The notes beneath the pieces are model-generated. The model did no database searches, was not told the origin of the DNA, and saw nothing but the letters and a program-made list of their open reading frames with translations. A stretch of DNA of 64,000 nt, taken from assembly GCA_009927445.1 (NCBI GenBank), contig RFMZ01000201.1:55053-119052 (forward strand), in the 5' to 3' direction. The position numbers and the translations under genes were made by a program. Source of the DNA: Betaproteobacteria bacterium. Its GTDB lineage: Bacteria; Pseudomonadota; Gammaproteobacteria; Burkholderiales; Burkholderiaceae. This document shows positions 51,618 to 59,836 of the stretch, one piece after another; within the stretch, counting starts at the first letter, position 1, and each line of letters opens with the position of its first letter.

Positions 51618-52811
51618 ATGCTTATGCAATACGCCGCAAAAAAAATAACGAAAAGTGGTTTTTTAAGCTTGATACTACCAAGTCTTATAACCTATACTCT
51701 TTTAACCACTTCACCAATCTCCAGCCAAGCCCAAGAAAAAGTAATTCGGATTGGTGCCCTCCTGCCAGCCTCTGGTGGCGGCGCTTACTTTGGCGTCATG
51801 GGCAAGCAAGGAGCTGACCTTGCTCTAGAACAAATTAATAAGACCGGTGTTAATGGCTATAAGTTAGTCATTAATTACGAAGATTCTCAATGTCAACCCC
51901 TGCCAGCGACGAATGCTGCTAAAAGAATACTTGAAAACTTTAAACCCCATGTTGTCATCGGCGAAGAGTGCTCCGATGCCACACTCGCAGCTATTTCGGT
52001 TCTGGAAGATGCGAAAGTCCCCCTCCTTAATGCTGGCTCAGCAACAGTCAAATTTACGGAATCTGGTTATAAGTATGCGTTTCGAATTTTTCCAGATGCT
52101 AGACAACAAACAGATAGTTTAGCGACTAATGCCGCTAAAAGGATGAATGCCAAAAATGCTATTTTGCTGAACGAAAAAACCAATGCGGGTATCGATATTG
52201 CAGATACGTTTGAAAAAACCTTCTCAGCTAATGGCGGTAAGATCCTAGGCCGGCTTGAGTTTGCTAGAGATGTCAATGACTTCACTGCAATTGCAACAAA
52301 AGTTGCCTCTATGGGTAATGTGGATGTTTTACTTATTTCCGCTCTAGAGGGGCAGACTGTTAAACTCTTTCAAGCTTTAGCTCAAGCAGGTGTTACCAAA
52401 GGTGGTGGTGGCAAGGCAATCCCCATTGCAACGATTTGGGTACCTTGGGGATTTGATCAAAAAGCAGGTAAGGCTGCAGTTGGCTATACCAGAATCTCGC
52501 AGTTTGATCCGAATGAAACGCGTCCGATAGTTCAAAATTTCGTGAAAGCATTTAAAGCAAAATATGGTGCAGACGCTGTCCCAACCCATATTAATGCCCA
52601 TGCTTACGACCAAATATTAATAATTGCCGAAGCTGTTAAAAAAGGTGCGACTGATTCTGAATCGATTAAAAATGAATTTTTAAAGATGAAAGATGTCGAA
52701 GTCACTACAGGCAAAATCACTTTTGGCCCAAATGGTCAGAATCAAAATATGTCAGTGATTCACTATGTAGAAACAAATCCTGACTTGAGCTGGAAGACCT
52801 TGAACTGGTAA
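51618..52811 (+). CDS. Branched-chain-amino-acid-type ABC substrate-binding protein (LivK-like)
   Basis: A 397-aa periplasmic binding protein of the Leu/Ile/Val-BP type. A signal peptide (LMQYAAKKITKSGFLSL, hydrophobic core, cut after SSQAQ) precedes VIRIGALLPASGGGAYFG and GADLALEQINKTGVNGYKL. ANVV-like text VDVLLISALEGQTVKLFQALAQAG and THINAHAYDQILIIAEAVKKG lie further on. ATG 51618 follows TAGGAGAAAAA. The frame is open to 51552, but that extension is not family-like. It is the receptor for the permeases and ATPases downstream. The family also takes aromatic acids, amides and urea, so the ligand is open. Confidence 0.92.
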   Translation: MLMQYAAKKITKSGFLSLILPSLITYTLLTTSPISSQAQEKVIRIGALLPASGGGAYFGVMGKQGADLALEQINKTGVNGYKLVINYEDSQCQPLPATNAAKRILENFKPHVVIGEECSDATLAAISVLEDAKVPLLNAGSATVKFTESGYKYAFRIFPDARQQTDSLATNAAKRMNAKNAILLNEKTNAGIDIADTFEKTFSANGGKILGRLEFARDVNDFTAIATKVASMGNVDVLLISALEGQTVKLFQALAQAGVTKGGGGKAIPIATIWVPWGFDQKAGKAAVGYTRISQFDPNETRPIVQNFVKAFKAKYGADAVPTHINAHAYDQILIIAEAVKKGATDSESIKNEFLKMKDVEVTTGKITFGPNGQNQNMSVIHYVETNPDLSWKTLNW

Positions 52812-52830
52812 TTTACTAATTAAAATTAGG

Positions 52831-52864
52831 AAAAGTCCGCCACTGCTTCGTGACGGACTTTTTT
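52831..52864 (+). terminator. Intrinsic terminator or attenuator between livK-like and livH-like genes
   Basis: AAAAGTCCG and CGGACTTTT pair around a CCACTGCTTCGTGA loop, with Ts continuing to 52864. It lies 20 bases after the binding-protein stop and 49 bases before the permease start. It could reduce readthrough so that receptor mRNA is made in excess over permease mRNA, a common set-up in ABC importers. Confidence 0.75.
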
Positions 52865-52912
52865 GTAATAACACCAGTTATTCCTCTTACCTGCATCTAA
52901 ATTGGTATCTAT

Positions 52913-53800
52913 ATGTCTGATTTTTTTTACTTAATTGCCCAACAAACAATTAATGGTGTTGTGATGGGTTGTCTATATGTGATGGTTGCCCTTGGCCTGA
53001 CTTTAATTTATGGGGTAATGAATCAAATTAACTTTGCCCATGCAGATTTCGTAACACTTGGTGGATTTGCCGCCTACTTTTTTGTAAAGTGGATGGGAGG
53101 TGGTTACCTCCTCAGTATTTTAGTAGCCTTCTTGGTGGGGGGCTGCCTTGGGTACCTAGTCAATTTAATGATCTTTGCCCCACTGCGGGAACGAGGTGAT
53201 GAACTCAGGCCGCTAATTGCTACTATTGGCGTATCCGTTCTTTTAGAAAATGGTGCCCTAATCGCTTTTGGTCCAGTCCCTTATCAATTTGATAGTCCAT
53301 ATGACGAAACGATCCGACTTGGGAAAATTTTCTTCACGACACAAAGCCTATTAGTCGTGATTGTAGCCTCTAGTTCAATCGCTGCATTGTATGCTTTTAT
53401 GAAATATACCTTTATTGGTAAAGCCCTTCGAGCAATTGCGCAGGACCGCGAGACAGCTGGACTGATGGGTATTAATCAAGCATTTTTAATTATGTTAACA
53501 ATAGTAATTGCTTCAGCAATGGCCGGTATGGCTGGAGCTATGTTGGGACCCATATTAGTACTTACTCCATTTGCAGGTGCCTCTGTCATTGTTAAAGCTT
53601 TTGCAATTGTAATTATTGGTGGCTTTGGCAATATGGCAGGAACAATTATTGCTGGCCTCTTAGTTGGTCTTATCGAAGCATTTACAACGCAATATTTGGA
53701 CTCTGGCGTAACTGATCTCGTCGTCTTTGCACTCCTTCTAATAATGCTTCTTGTCAAACCAACAGGCTTGATTGCAGAAAAGAAAGAAGAAAATGTCTGA
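52913..53800 (+). CDS. Branched-chain-type ABC transporter permease (LivH-like)
   Basis: A 295-aa inner-membrane permease with about eight hydrophobic segments. INGVVMGCLYVMVALGLTLIYGVMNQINFAHADFVTLGGF is the classic LivH start, and RAIAQDRETAGLMGINQAFLI (near 180) is the EAA-type loop that contacts the ATPases. GGFGNMAGTIIAGLLVGLIEAF is near the end. It overlaps the LivM-like start by a few bases. Confidence 0.93.
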   Translation: MSDFFYLIAQQTINGVVMGCLYVMVALGLTLIYGVMNQINFAHADFVTLGGFAAYFFVKWMGGGYLLSILVAFLVGGCLGYLVNLMIFAPLRERGDELRPLIATIGVSVLLENGALIAFGPVPYQFDSPYDETIRLGKIFFTTQSLLVVIVASSSIAALYAFMKYTFIGKALRAIAQDRETAGLMGINQAFLIMLTIVIASAMAGMAGAMLGPILVLTPFAGASVIVKAFAIVIIGGFGNMAGTIIAGLLVGLIEAFTTQYLDSGVTDLVVFALLLIMLLVKPTGLIAEKKEENV

Positions 53801-54773
53801 ACAACTTTCTATCCTCAAGAAAATTCCAAACTGGGTTTACTATCTAGTAACCATCGGACTCATCATTGCTCTACCCATCTTGCTTGGCGGCTCTGCTTAC
53901 TGGCGAAGTATTCTTATAACGATTTCTTTAAACATTATGCTGGCTATGTCCCTCAATCTCATCTTGGGATATACCGGCCAACTTCATCTTGGACACTCTG
54001 CATTTTACGGGGTGGGAGCTTATGCAACCACTCTTCTCATTAAAAAAGCAGGCTTCAGTTTTTGGTTGGCAGTGGCTACTAGTTCTTTATTAGCGGGCAT
54101 TATCGGGGTATTGCTTGCGTTCTTTGCCACTCGTCTAAAAGGACATTATTTAGCAATCGCGTCTATGGCGTTTGCAATTATCTTGCATCAAATCTTATTA
54201 AATTGGGGAAGTATGACTTCTGGGCCATTAGGTATCTATGGCATCGCGCCCCCTCCACCAATAGCTCTATTTGGACTAGAGATTAAATTTAATAATCAAG
54301 TGAATCTCTTTTATTTGATTTCGTTTGTGGCACTCATCTCTTATATTGTCTTAAACAATATTTTAAAGTCCCCAATTGGTGATACCCTTCGGGCAATTCG
54401 AGAAGATGAAGTCTCTGCCGCATCATTAGGTATAAACGCCAAACTCTGGAAAGTATTTTCCTTTGGAGTGGGTGCCATGATTGCTGGTCTAGCAGGATCC
54501 TTTTATCCAAGCTTTGTGGGCACTCTGGTACCAGATGCTTTCGCAGTAATCGAGTCATTTTCATACTTAGCCATGGTGGTGGTTGGTGGTATGGGAACGA
54601 TGATCGGCCCCATTATTGGTGCAGTTGTACTCACCTTATTGCCCGAACTGTTGCGTAGCATCGGTGATGCTAGGCTTTTAGTCTATGGTCTGTCCCTCAC
54701 TCTCGTTGTTCTGTTCATGCCAGGTGGCATCCTGCAAGCTATACAACTCATTAAAACAAAGCTAATCAAGTAA
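53793..54773 (+). CDS. Branched-chain-type ABC transporter permease (LivM-like)
   Basis: A 326-aa permease, partner of the LivH-like protein. NIMLAMSLNLILGYTGQLHLGHSAFYGVGAYATTLL is a LivM hallmark, and RAIREDEVSAASLGINAKLWKVFSFGVGAMIAGLAGS is the ATPase-contact loop. ATG 53793 lies inside the end of the LivH-like gene (8-base overlap) after a GAAAGAAGAAA site. It is followed 23 bases on by the first ATPase. Confidence 0.93.
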   Translation: MSEQLSILKKIPNWVYYLVTIGLIIALPILLGGSAYWRSILITISLNIMLAMSLNLILGYTGQLHLGHSAFYGVGAYATTLLIKKAGFSFWLAVATSSLLAGIIGVLLAFFATRLKGHYLAIASMAFAIILHQILLNWGSMTSGPLGIYGIAPPPPIALFGLEIKFNNQVNLFYLISFVALISYIVLNNILKSPIGDTLRAIREDEVSAASLGINAKLWKVFSFGVGAMIAGLAGSFYPSFVGTLVPDAFAVIESFSYLAMVVVGGMGTMIGPIIGAVVLTLLPELLRSIGDARLLVYGLSLTLVVLFMPGGILQAIQLIKTKLIK

Positions 54774-54796
54774 CTTAATCACTTTTAGATGAACCT

Positions 54797-55573
54797 ATGC
54801 TAGACAATATTTTAGAAGTCAATAACTTATGTAAATATTTCGGTGGTGTCAAAGCCGTTGAAAAAATTTCATTAAAGGTTTCAAAAAACTCGATTCAAAC
54901 GATCATCGGCCCCAATGGCGCTGGAAAATCAACGACTTTGAATCTTTTGTCTGGAACTTATTTTCCGACTCTGGGAAATATTCTTTACAAAGGTAAAGAT
55001 GTTACCCATTTGGAACTCCATGAGCGCGTTCCACTGGGTATGGCCAGAACTTTTCAAAAAATTCGTCTTTTTAAACAACTCTCTGTTTTAGATAATGTGA
55101 TCGCTGGCTTTCATATTCATCATAAAATACCATTCTGGCAATATATCCTGCCCGCTGGAGCTTATAAAAAGAATCGGTTAGATTGTCAAGATGAAGCTCT
55201 TAGCCTGCTAGATTTTGTCGGCCTTGCCGACAAAGCCGAGGAACGAGCCGGTTCACTTCCTTACGGCTCGCAACGACTTTTAGAAATTGCGCGCGCTCTA
55301 GCAACTAGGCCAGAAGTTTTCATGTTGGACGAACCTGCTGCTGGCTTAAATGATGTTGAAGTTCAGTTTCTCATGAGTCGATTAAAAAATTTACAAAATA
55401 AAGATATGACCATCATCTTGGTTGAACATAATATGAAATTAGTCATGAAAGTCGCCGATGAGATATTTGTGATGGATCATGGTGAATATCTTTTTGATGG
55501 TAAACCAGCAGAAGTTCAATGTAATCCAAAAGTCATAGCAGCTTATCTAGGGTCAAGTGGAACTGAAATATGA
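54797..55573 (+). CDS. ABC transporter ATPase (LivG-like)
   Basis: A 258-aa ATPase. Walker A GPNGAGKSTT is near 38, and the Walker B text VFMLDEPAAGLND is near 180. Between them lies the signature LPYGSQRLLEIARAL, which deviates from LSGGQ as is normal for LivG. FQKIRLFKQLSVLDNV is the LivG-type insertion. It overlaps the second ATPase start (ATGA). Confidence 0.94.
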   Translation: MLDNILEVNNLCKYFGGVKAVEKISLKVSKNSIQTIIGPNGAGKSTTLNLLSGTYFPTLGNILYKGKDVTHLELHERVPLGMARTFQKIRLFKQLSVLDNVIAGFHIHHKIPFWQYILPAGAYKKNRLDCQDEALSLLDFVGLADKAEERAGSLPYGSQRLLEIARALATRPEVFMLDEPAAGLNDVEVQFLMSRLKNLQNKDMTIILVEHNMKLVMKVADEIFVMDHGEYLFDGKPAEVQCNPKVIAAYLGSSGTEI

Positions 55574-56289
55574 GCACATTAATTGAAGCAATTGATCTTG
55601 AAATTGCCTACGGGGATGTTGCGGCCTGCCAAGATATTAGTTTTAAGGTGGAAGAAAATGAAATTGTTACTTTAATTGGTTCTAATGGAGCAGGTAAAAG
55701 CACAACGATGAGAGCTGTTGCTGGAGCTATGTATCCCCGCAAAGGAAAGATTATTTTTGATGGTATTGATATTACGAAAATGCCCTCCTTTGAACGCAAT
55801 CAATTAGGAATCGCACTTGTACCCGAGGGTCGTCATGTGTTCCCGTTTTTGACCGTCATCGAAAATTTAGAGATGGGTGGGTATTGCCACCGAAATAACC
55901 GTCCCAAAATGAATTCTTTAATCGAAAAAATGGTGACGATGTTCCCCAAGTTAAAAATGCGGGCTAAGCAACCAGCGGGTACCTTATCGGGAGGCGAACA
56001 ACAAATGCTCGTCATTTGTCGGGCACTCATGTCAGAGCCAAGGCTACTATGTCTTGATGAGCCATCTCTTGGACTAGCACCGATTATTGTGCAAGATATT
56101 TTTAAAACTATTCGAGAAATTAATGCGAATAATACAAGTGTCTTGTTAGTTGAACAAAATGCACACTATGCTCTGTCGACTGCATCTCGTGGTTATGTTC
56201 TTCAAACCGGTCGCATCCTCACCAGCGGATCAAGCAAAGATTTAGTGAATGATCCACAAATCAAAGAAGCCTATCTTGGTAGTGTTTAA
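55570..56289 (+). CDS. ABC transporter ATPase (LivF-like)
   Basis: A 239-aa ATPase. Walker A GSNGAGKSTT, signature LSGGEQQMLVICRALMS, Walker B LLCLDEPSLGLAPIIVQ and switch His in LVEQN-type text are all present. YPRKGKIIFDGIDITKMP and EGRHVFPFLTVIENLEMG are LivF-like. It is the last of five importer genes and is followed by an SDR gene 14 bases on and then an amidase, likely all one transcript. Confidence 0.94.
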   Translation: MSTLIEAIDLEIAYGDVAACQDISFKVEENEIVTLIGSNGAGKSTTMRAVAGAMYPRKGKIIFDGIDITKMPSFERNQLGIALVPEGRHVFPFLTVIENLEMGGYCHRNNRPKMNSLIEKMVTMFPKLKMRAKQPAGTLSGGEQQMLVICRALMSEPRLLCLDEPSLGLAPIIVQDIFKTIREINANNTSVLLVEQNAHYALSTASRGYVLQTGRILTSGSSKDLVNDPQIKEAYLGSV

Positions 56290-56303
56290 ATCGAAAGAAT
56301 TTC

Positions 56304-57080
56304 ATGGAAAATATCCTCAATAAATATTCGCTGACTGGCAAAGTTGCCATCGTCACTGGTGCCGGCCAAGGAATTTGCCGAGCAATTGCCATTGCCTTTG
56401 CGCAAGCAGGAGCACAAGTCGCTTGCCTAGATTTTTTAACAGAGAATGCGGTGCGAACTGCCGATGAAATTAATACGATGGGTGGTAAAGCCATTGGCCT
56501 GTATGTTGATGTAAGCGACGAAGAAGCTACACAACATGCCGTCTCGGAAGTTGTTAAAAACTTTGGGGGAGTACAGGTCCTTCTGAACGGCGCTGCCGCT
56601 AAAGATCCAAGTGGTAGCGTTGTAAATTATTCACTTGCCGATTGGAATAAAGCGATTTCTGTCAACCTAACGGGCGCTTTTCTCATGAGTAAAGTAGTAA
56701 TTCCTCATATGATTCAAGCCAAAACTGGCTCAGTGATTCATATTGCCTCACAACTAGGCCGAGTTGGTATAGCTGATCGAGCAGTCTACTGTGCAATTAA
56801 AGGAGCTTTAATTAACTTAGCCCGCGCGATGGCTGTTGATCATTCTGCTCAAGGTATTCGGACTAATACGATTTCACCGGGTGCAATTGAAACAGAGCGA
56901 ATGACCATGCGCTTTGGTACGATGGAGAACGCTCGTAAAGAAATGGGGCCTATGCACTTGGTTGGTCGCCTTGGTTTGCCTGAAGAAATTGCCCTAGCAG
57001 CACTCTATCTAGCGAGTGATGCTTCTGCATTTGTAACAGGGTCTGATTTGTTAATTGATGGTGGCTATGCTGCCCAATAA
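56304..57080 (+). CDS. Short-chain dehydrogenase/reductase
   Basis: A 258-aa SDR. TGAGQGICRAIA (TGxxxGxx with Cys in place of the last Gly) binds NAD(P); the catalytic Ser is in HIASQLG and Tyr/Lys in YCAIKGALINL. GGVQVLLNGAAAKDP replaces the usual NNAG. The final VTGSDLLIDGGYAAQ is typical. It is 14 bases after the LivF-like gene and 2 before the amidase-type start, so it is a catabolic passenger of the importer operon. Oxidation of an alcohol or hydroxyacid is expected. Confidence 0.88.
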   Translation: MENILNKYSLTGKVAIVTGAGQGICRAIAIAFAQAGAQVACLDFLTENAVRTADEINTMGGKAIGLYVDVSDEEATQHAVSEVVKNFGGVQVLLNGAAAKDPSGSVVNYSLADWNKAISVNLTGAFLMSKVVIPHMIQAKTGSVIHIASQLGRVGIADRAVYCAIKGALINLARAMAVDHSAQGIRTNTISPGAIETERMTMRFGTMENARKEMGPMHLVGRLGLPEEIALAALYLASDASAFVTGSDLLIDGGYAAQ

Positions 57081-57082
57081 TT

Positions 57083-58357
57083 TTGATTGAAAAAGGTAGG
57101 AAGATTATTACCGCTATAGAGAGTTTTCCAACAATACAACAACTCGCTACTCGGTTGGACCCGCTCAGTACTCTTCTCGAACAGCAGAAAAAAATACGCT
57201 CCGTCAATCAGGCACACCACTGTATTGCATCTGAGACGAGTCAATTCTCCACTCTGAATGGCCCCCTTCAAGGGGTAGGAATGATTCATAAAGATATTTT
57301 TCAATTAGAACAACATATGCCAGGATTGGGTGTCAATACTGGGTATGCAGAGGCAAAAGTTACGCGTGCGCGAGCGATTACAAAACTGCATGAAGCAGGA
57401 GCAAGTATTTTAGGAACAGCAGTAATGGCTCCGTATGCTTGTGGGGCGACATCACAAAACACTAGTTTTCCAAGATGTCTGAACCCTCTTGATCCCCATT
57501 GGATGGTCGGGGGATCGTCCAGTGGCTCGGCAGTGGCCGTTGCGTCTGGAATGACGCCTGTTTCTTTGGGTACAGATACCAGTGGCTCAGTCCGAATTCC
57601 GGCAGCATCTTGCGCAATCTTGGGTTTAAAAACTACCCCTGGAGTCATTTCTACAGAAGGAGTAATGACTCTAAGCCCCACACTAGATACCGTTGGGATT
57701 TTAGGTAAACATGTTCAAGATTTACAACTGATTTTAAATATCCTAACCGAGGTGCCTCTGCAAGATATTGCACCAGCGCACAATATTGCCTACTGGATTC
57801 CCGAGCAATTACTCAGTCAGACAATTTTTAATGGTTTAAGGCAATTTATTTTGACGCGGTACCCAAAAGCAAACCAGATCAATTTCACCGATTTTGAGAT
57901 CTACCGAAAAGCCACAGAACTCATTTTCTCCTATGAATTAAATCAACAATTTTCAAATCGATTAGATGATCCAACAATTACAAAAACAATACGATCAATC
58001 TGCAAAAGGGCGCAATATATATCGCTAGAGCAATATCTAGAGCATATAAAAAGTCTGACCGAGCATCGCCAACAGTTTATCGATCAATACCTAAGAGACT
58101 ACGATCTGATTATCATCCCTTGTTTTTCATGCTCTTTACCAGACTGGCAAGAAGTGGAAATTGGTCACCCACAATTTCATCAGGAAAAGTTGATGGGATT
58201 ATTTCACTTGATGGGTTTTATTAATTATTTAGGACTTCCTGCGATTAGTATTCCCATCGGACTTGATGCCGATCATCGACCTTTGAGTGTACAAGTAATT
58301 AGTCGGCCATTAATGGAAAAAAACCTATTAGAATTTACTCAGCAAATTCTCGCTTAA
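57083..58357 (+). CDS. Amidase (amidase signature family), importer-linked
   Basis: A 424-aa amidase signature enzyme. The triad is K70 (GMIHKDIF), cis-Ser in GGSSSGSAVAV (about 145-147) and nucleophile S169 in TDTSGSVRIPA. The only good start is TTG 57083, immediately after the SDR stop (2 bases); no ATG exists before residue 67, and the Lys position agrees with a ~70-residue lead as in the other amidase. It completes the importer operon. An imported amide may be hydrolysed by this protein, by context. Confidence 0.85.
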   Translation: MIEKGRKIITAIESFPTIQQLATRLDPLSTLLEQQKKIRSVNQAHHCIASETSQFSTLNGPLQGVGMIHKDIFQLEQHMPGLGVNTGYAEAKVTRARAITKLHEAGASILGTAVMAPYACGATSQNTSFPRCLNPLDPHWMVGGSSSGSAVAVASGMTPVSLGTDTSGSVRIPAASCAILGLKTTPGVISTEGVMTLSPTLDTVGILGKHVQDLQLILNILTEVPLQDIAPAHNIAYWIPEQLLSQTIFNGLRQFILTRYPKANQINFTDFEIYRKATELIFSYELNQQFSNRLDDPTITKTIRSICKRAQYISLEQYLEHIKSLTEHRQQFIDQYLRDYDLIIIPCFSCSLPDWQEVEIGHPQFHQEKLMGLFHLMGFINYLGLPAISIPIGLDADHRPLSVQVISRPLMEKNLLEFTQQILA

Positions 58358-58368
58358 AAAAAATTGAT

Positions 58369-58593
58369 TTATTTAAGATTATCAATCTGAAGATATTGTT
58401 GTAATTTTTTGTTAGCTTTATCTTCTCTATTCTGCTCAGTATTTTCTGACACATGCTCAATTTCAATAATGGCGCTTGGGGTAACCTCTTGCACTTTACT
58501 ATCAGGTAAAGAAGATTTTTTAAACTTCTTTCTCGGCGCCTCTTGAGATAAAGAAGAGTCATTTAGATGGCTAGTCGGGCTAATATTGGACAT
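58369..58593 (-). CDS. Small hydrophilic protein of unknown function
   Basis: A 74-aa frame with strong Ser/Lys/Glu/Gln content and no hydrophobic stretch. It looks intrinsically disordered, with a basic cluster (RKKFKK, 21-26) and a charged tail (ENTEQNREDKANKKLQQYLQ). A very strong AAAGGGGGTGG site lies right before ATG 58593, which is the main support for it being a gene. An overlapping frame at 58335-58562 has no such site and is dropped. I do not recognise it. It converges with the amidase gene. Confidence 0.5.
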   Translation of the reverse strand: MSNISPTSHLNDSSLSQEAPRKKFKKSSLPDSKVQEVTPSAIIEIEHVSENTEQNREDKANKKLQQYLQIDNLK

Positions 58594-58654
58594 CGATCCA
58601 CCCCCTTTAGTTGTGCAACTGATACTTAGCCTACACCTTTTATTGAAAAATGCA

Positions 58655-58720
58655 ATACTTTAGAATTCAAAACCCCTTAAAGTATATTGTTTCGGTTTAA
58701 ATACTTGAATTCAATAAAGT
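58655..58720. repeat. Repeat pair around GAATTC downstream of AbrB-type gene
   Basis: ATACTT then GAATTCAA occurs at 58655-58670 (with TA inserted) and again at 58701-58714. Because GAATTC is self-complementary, the pair can also fold as ACTTTAGAATTCAA with TTGAATTCAATAAAGT, a long imperfect hairpin. It lies in the 162-base gap between the AbrB-type gene and the small hydrophilic protein gene. It could be a terminator-like structure on the minus strand or binding sites. Confidence 0.4.
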
Positions 58721-58755
58721 GAGTAGTAATCATTCGTTGCGAATGTATCGTAATC

Positions 58756-59823
58756 TTATGGAGATTTTTCTAATTGCCGATCAAATCGAACAAGGATATA
58801 CTTAAATATTAGTTCGGCGGTTAGGATAACAAATACCATCCGAAAAATATGAAAAATTGTGACTGCCGGTACATTGAGTTTAAATACTTTTGCAGTAATA
58901 CCCATTTCAGCCATACCTCCAGGGACATTACTCAAAATCAAGGATTCAATATCTAAGTCAGATAATTGCTGAATGAGTAACGCAAATAGGACACTAAAAC
59001 AGATGCAAATGACTGTATAAACAGAAGTCCCTATCGCCAAGTTTTTAGCATGCGCTATAAACTCTTTTGTAAAGCGAACACCGAGTGCTGTACCCAATAA
59101 TAATTGGGCTAAATTGGATAAGAATTTTGGCCATGACGTTAGTTCGATTGCGCATGTAGCCATCAATGCAACTACTAAAAGTGGGCCAAGTAAAAATGCA
59201 TTGGGTAAATTTAAAAATCGAAAAAGTAATACGCCACAGAAAGAACCCAATAAGAGAAGGCCACACCCCTGAATAGAAAAATTCCTATTGAGTGCGTTTA
59301 GTTCAAAATCGCCGGGTGTGCCCCATATCTGAAACAATAAAGGAACTATGCAAAGAACGATTAAAAGTCTTAGGGAGTGCGCTGCCGCCACTAAATCGGC
59401 TCGCTGATGGTGGCGGTCAGCAAGATTAGTCATCTCTGATGCACCACCTAAAGCTGCGCAAAAAAAGGCTGTTCGCATTGGTATCTTAAAAATACGCCAA
59501 AGTAACCAAGTACCAAAACTGAGTAAAAGTAGTGAGCCTAAGCAGACTAATATAATAAATGGAAAATCACGGACAATTTCCTTCACAACCAAAGGTGAAA
59601 AGGTCAGTCCAATAGCAATGCCAATTAGCCACTGGCCAGTATATCGGCCAGCGACAGGAACCCGCAAATTAAATCCAAGCACGCACAATAATGCAACGAC
59701 TAAAAGTGGTCCAAGCATCCATGGCAGGGGGAAATTTAAATAACTAGCTGCGTAACCACTAATGATTGCAATAACATAAGTCAATAGCCCTTGAAGCCAT
59801 GGCGATTTAAAAACAATTGCCAT
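58756..59823 (-). CDS. AbrB-family (PF05145-type) membrane protein, internally duplicated
   Basis: A 355-aa polytopic membrane protein of the AbrB/'ammonia monooxygenase' family. It has about ten hydrophobic segments and two repeated half motifs: YLNFPLPWMLGPLLVVALLC near the N terminus and NLPNAFLLGPLLVVALMA in the second half. This symmetry is typical of small secondary carriers. AbrB here is unrelated to the DNA-binding AbrB. It is 13 bases downstream of a Bug receptor in the same operon, so it may be that receptor's membrane partner in place of TctAB (hypothesis). Confidence 0.85.
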   Translation of the reverse strand: MAIVFKSPWLQGLLTYVIAIISGYAASYLNFPLPWMLGPLLVVALLCVLGFNLRVPVAGRYTGQWLIGIAIGLTFSPLVVKEIVRDFPFIILVCLGSLLLLSFGTWLLWRIFKIPMRTAFFCAALGGASEMTNLADRHHQRADLVAAAHSLRLLIVLCIVPLLFQIWGTPGDFELNALNRNFSIQGCGLLLLGSFCGVLLFRFLNLPNAFLLGPLLVVALMATCAIELTSWPKFLSNLAQLLLGTALGVRFTKEFIAHAKNLAIGTSVYTVICICFSVLFALLIQQLSDLDIESLILSNVPGGMAEMGITAKVFKLNVPAVTIFHIFRMVFVILTAELIFKYILVRFDRQLEKSP

Positions 59824-59836
59824 TTAAGAACTGCAC

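Noticed and set aside
57301..57681. 126-codon frame antisense to the second amidase
   Set aside because: Shadow frame over the catalytic region of a well-supported amidase.
58335..58562. 75-codon minus-strand frame overlapping the small hydrophilic protein
   Set aside because: It lacks the strong ribosome site of the 58369-58593 frame, runs into the amidase end and has a less plausible composition.
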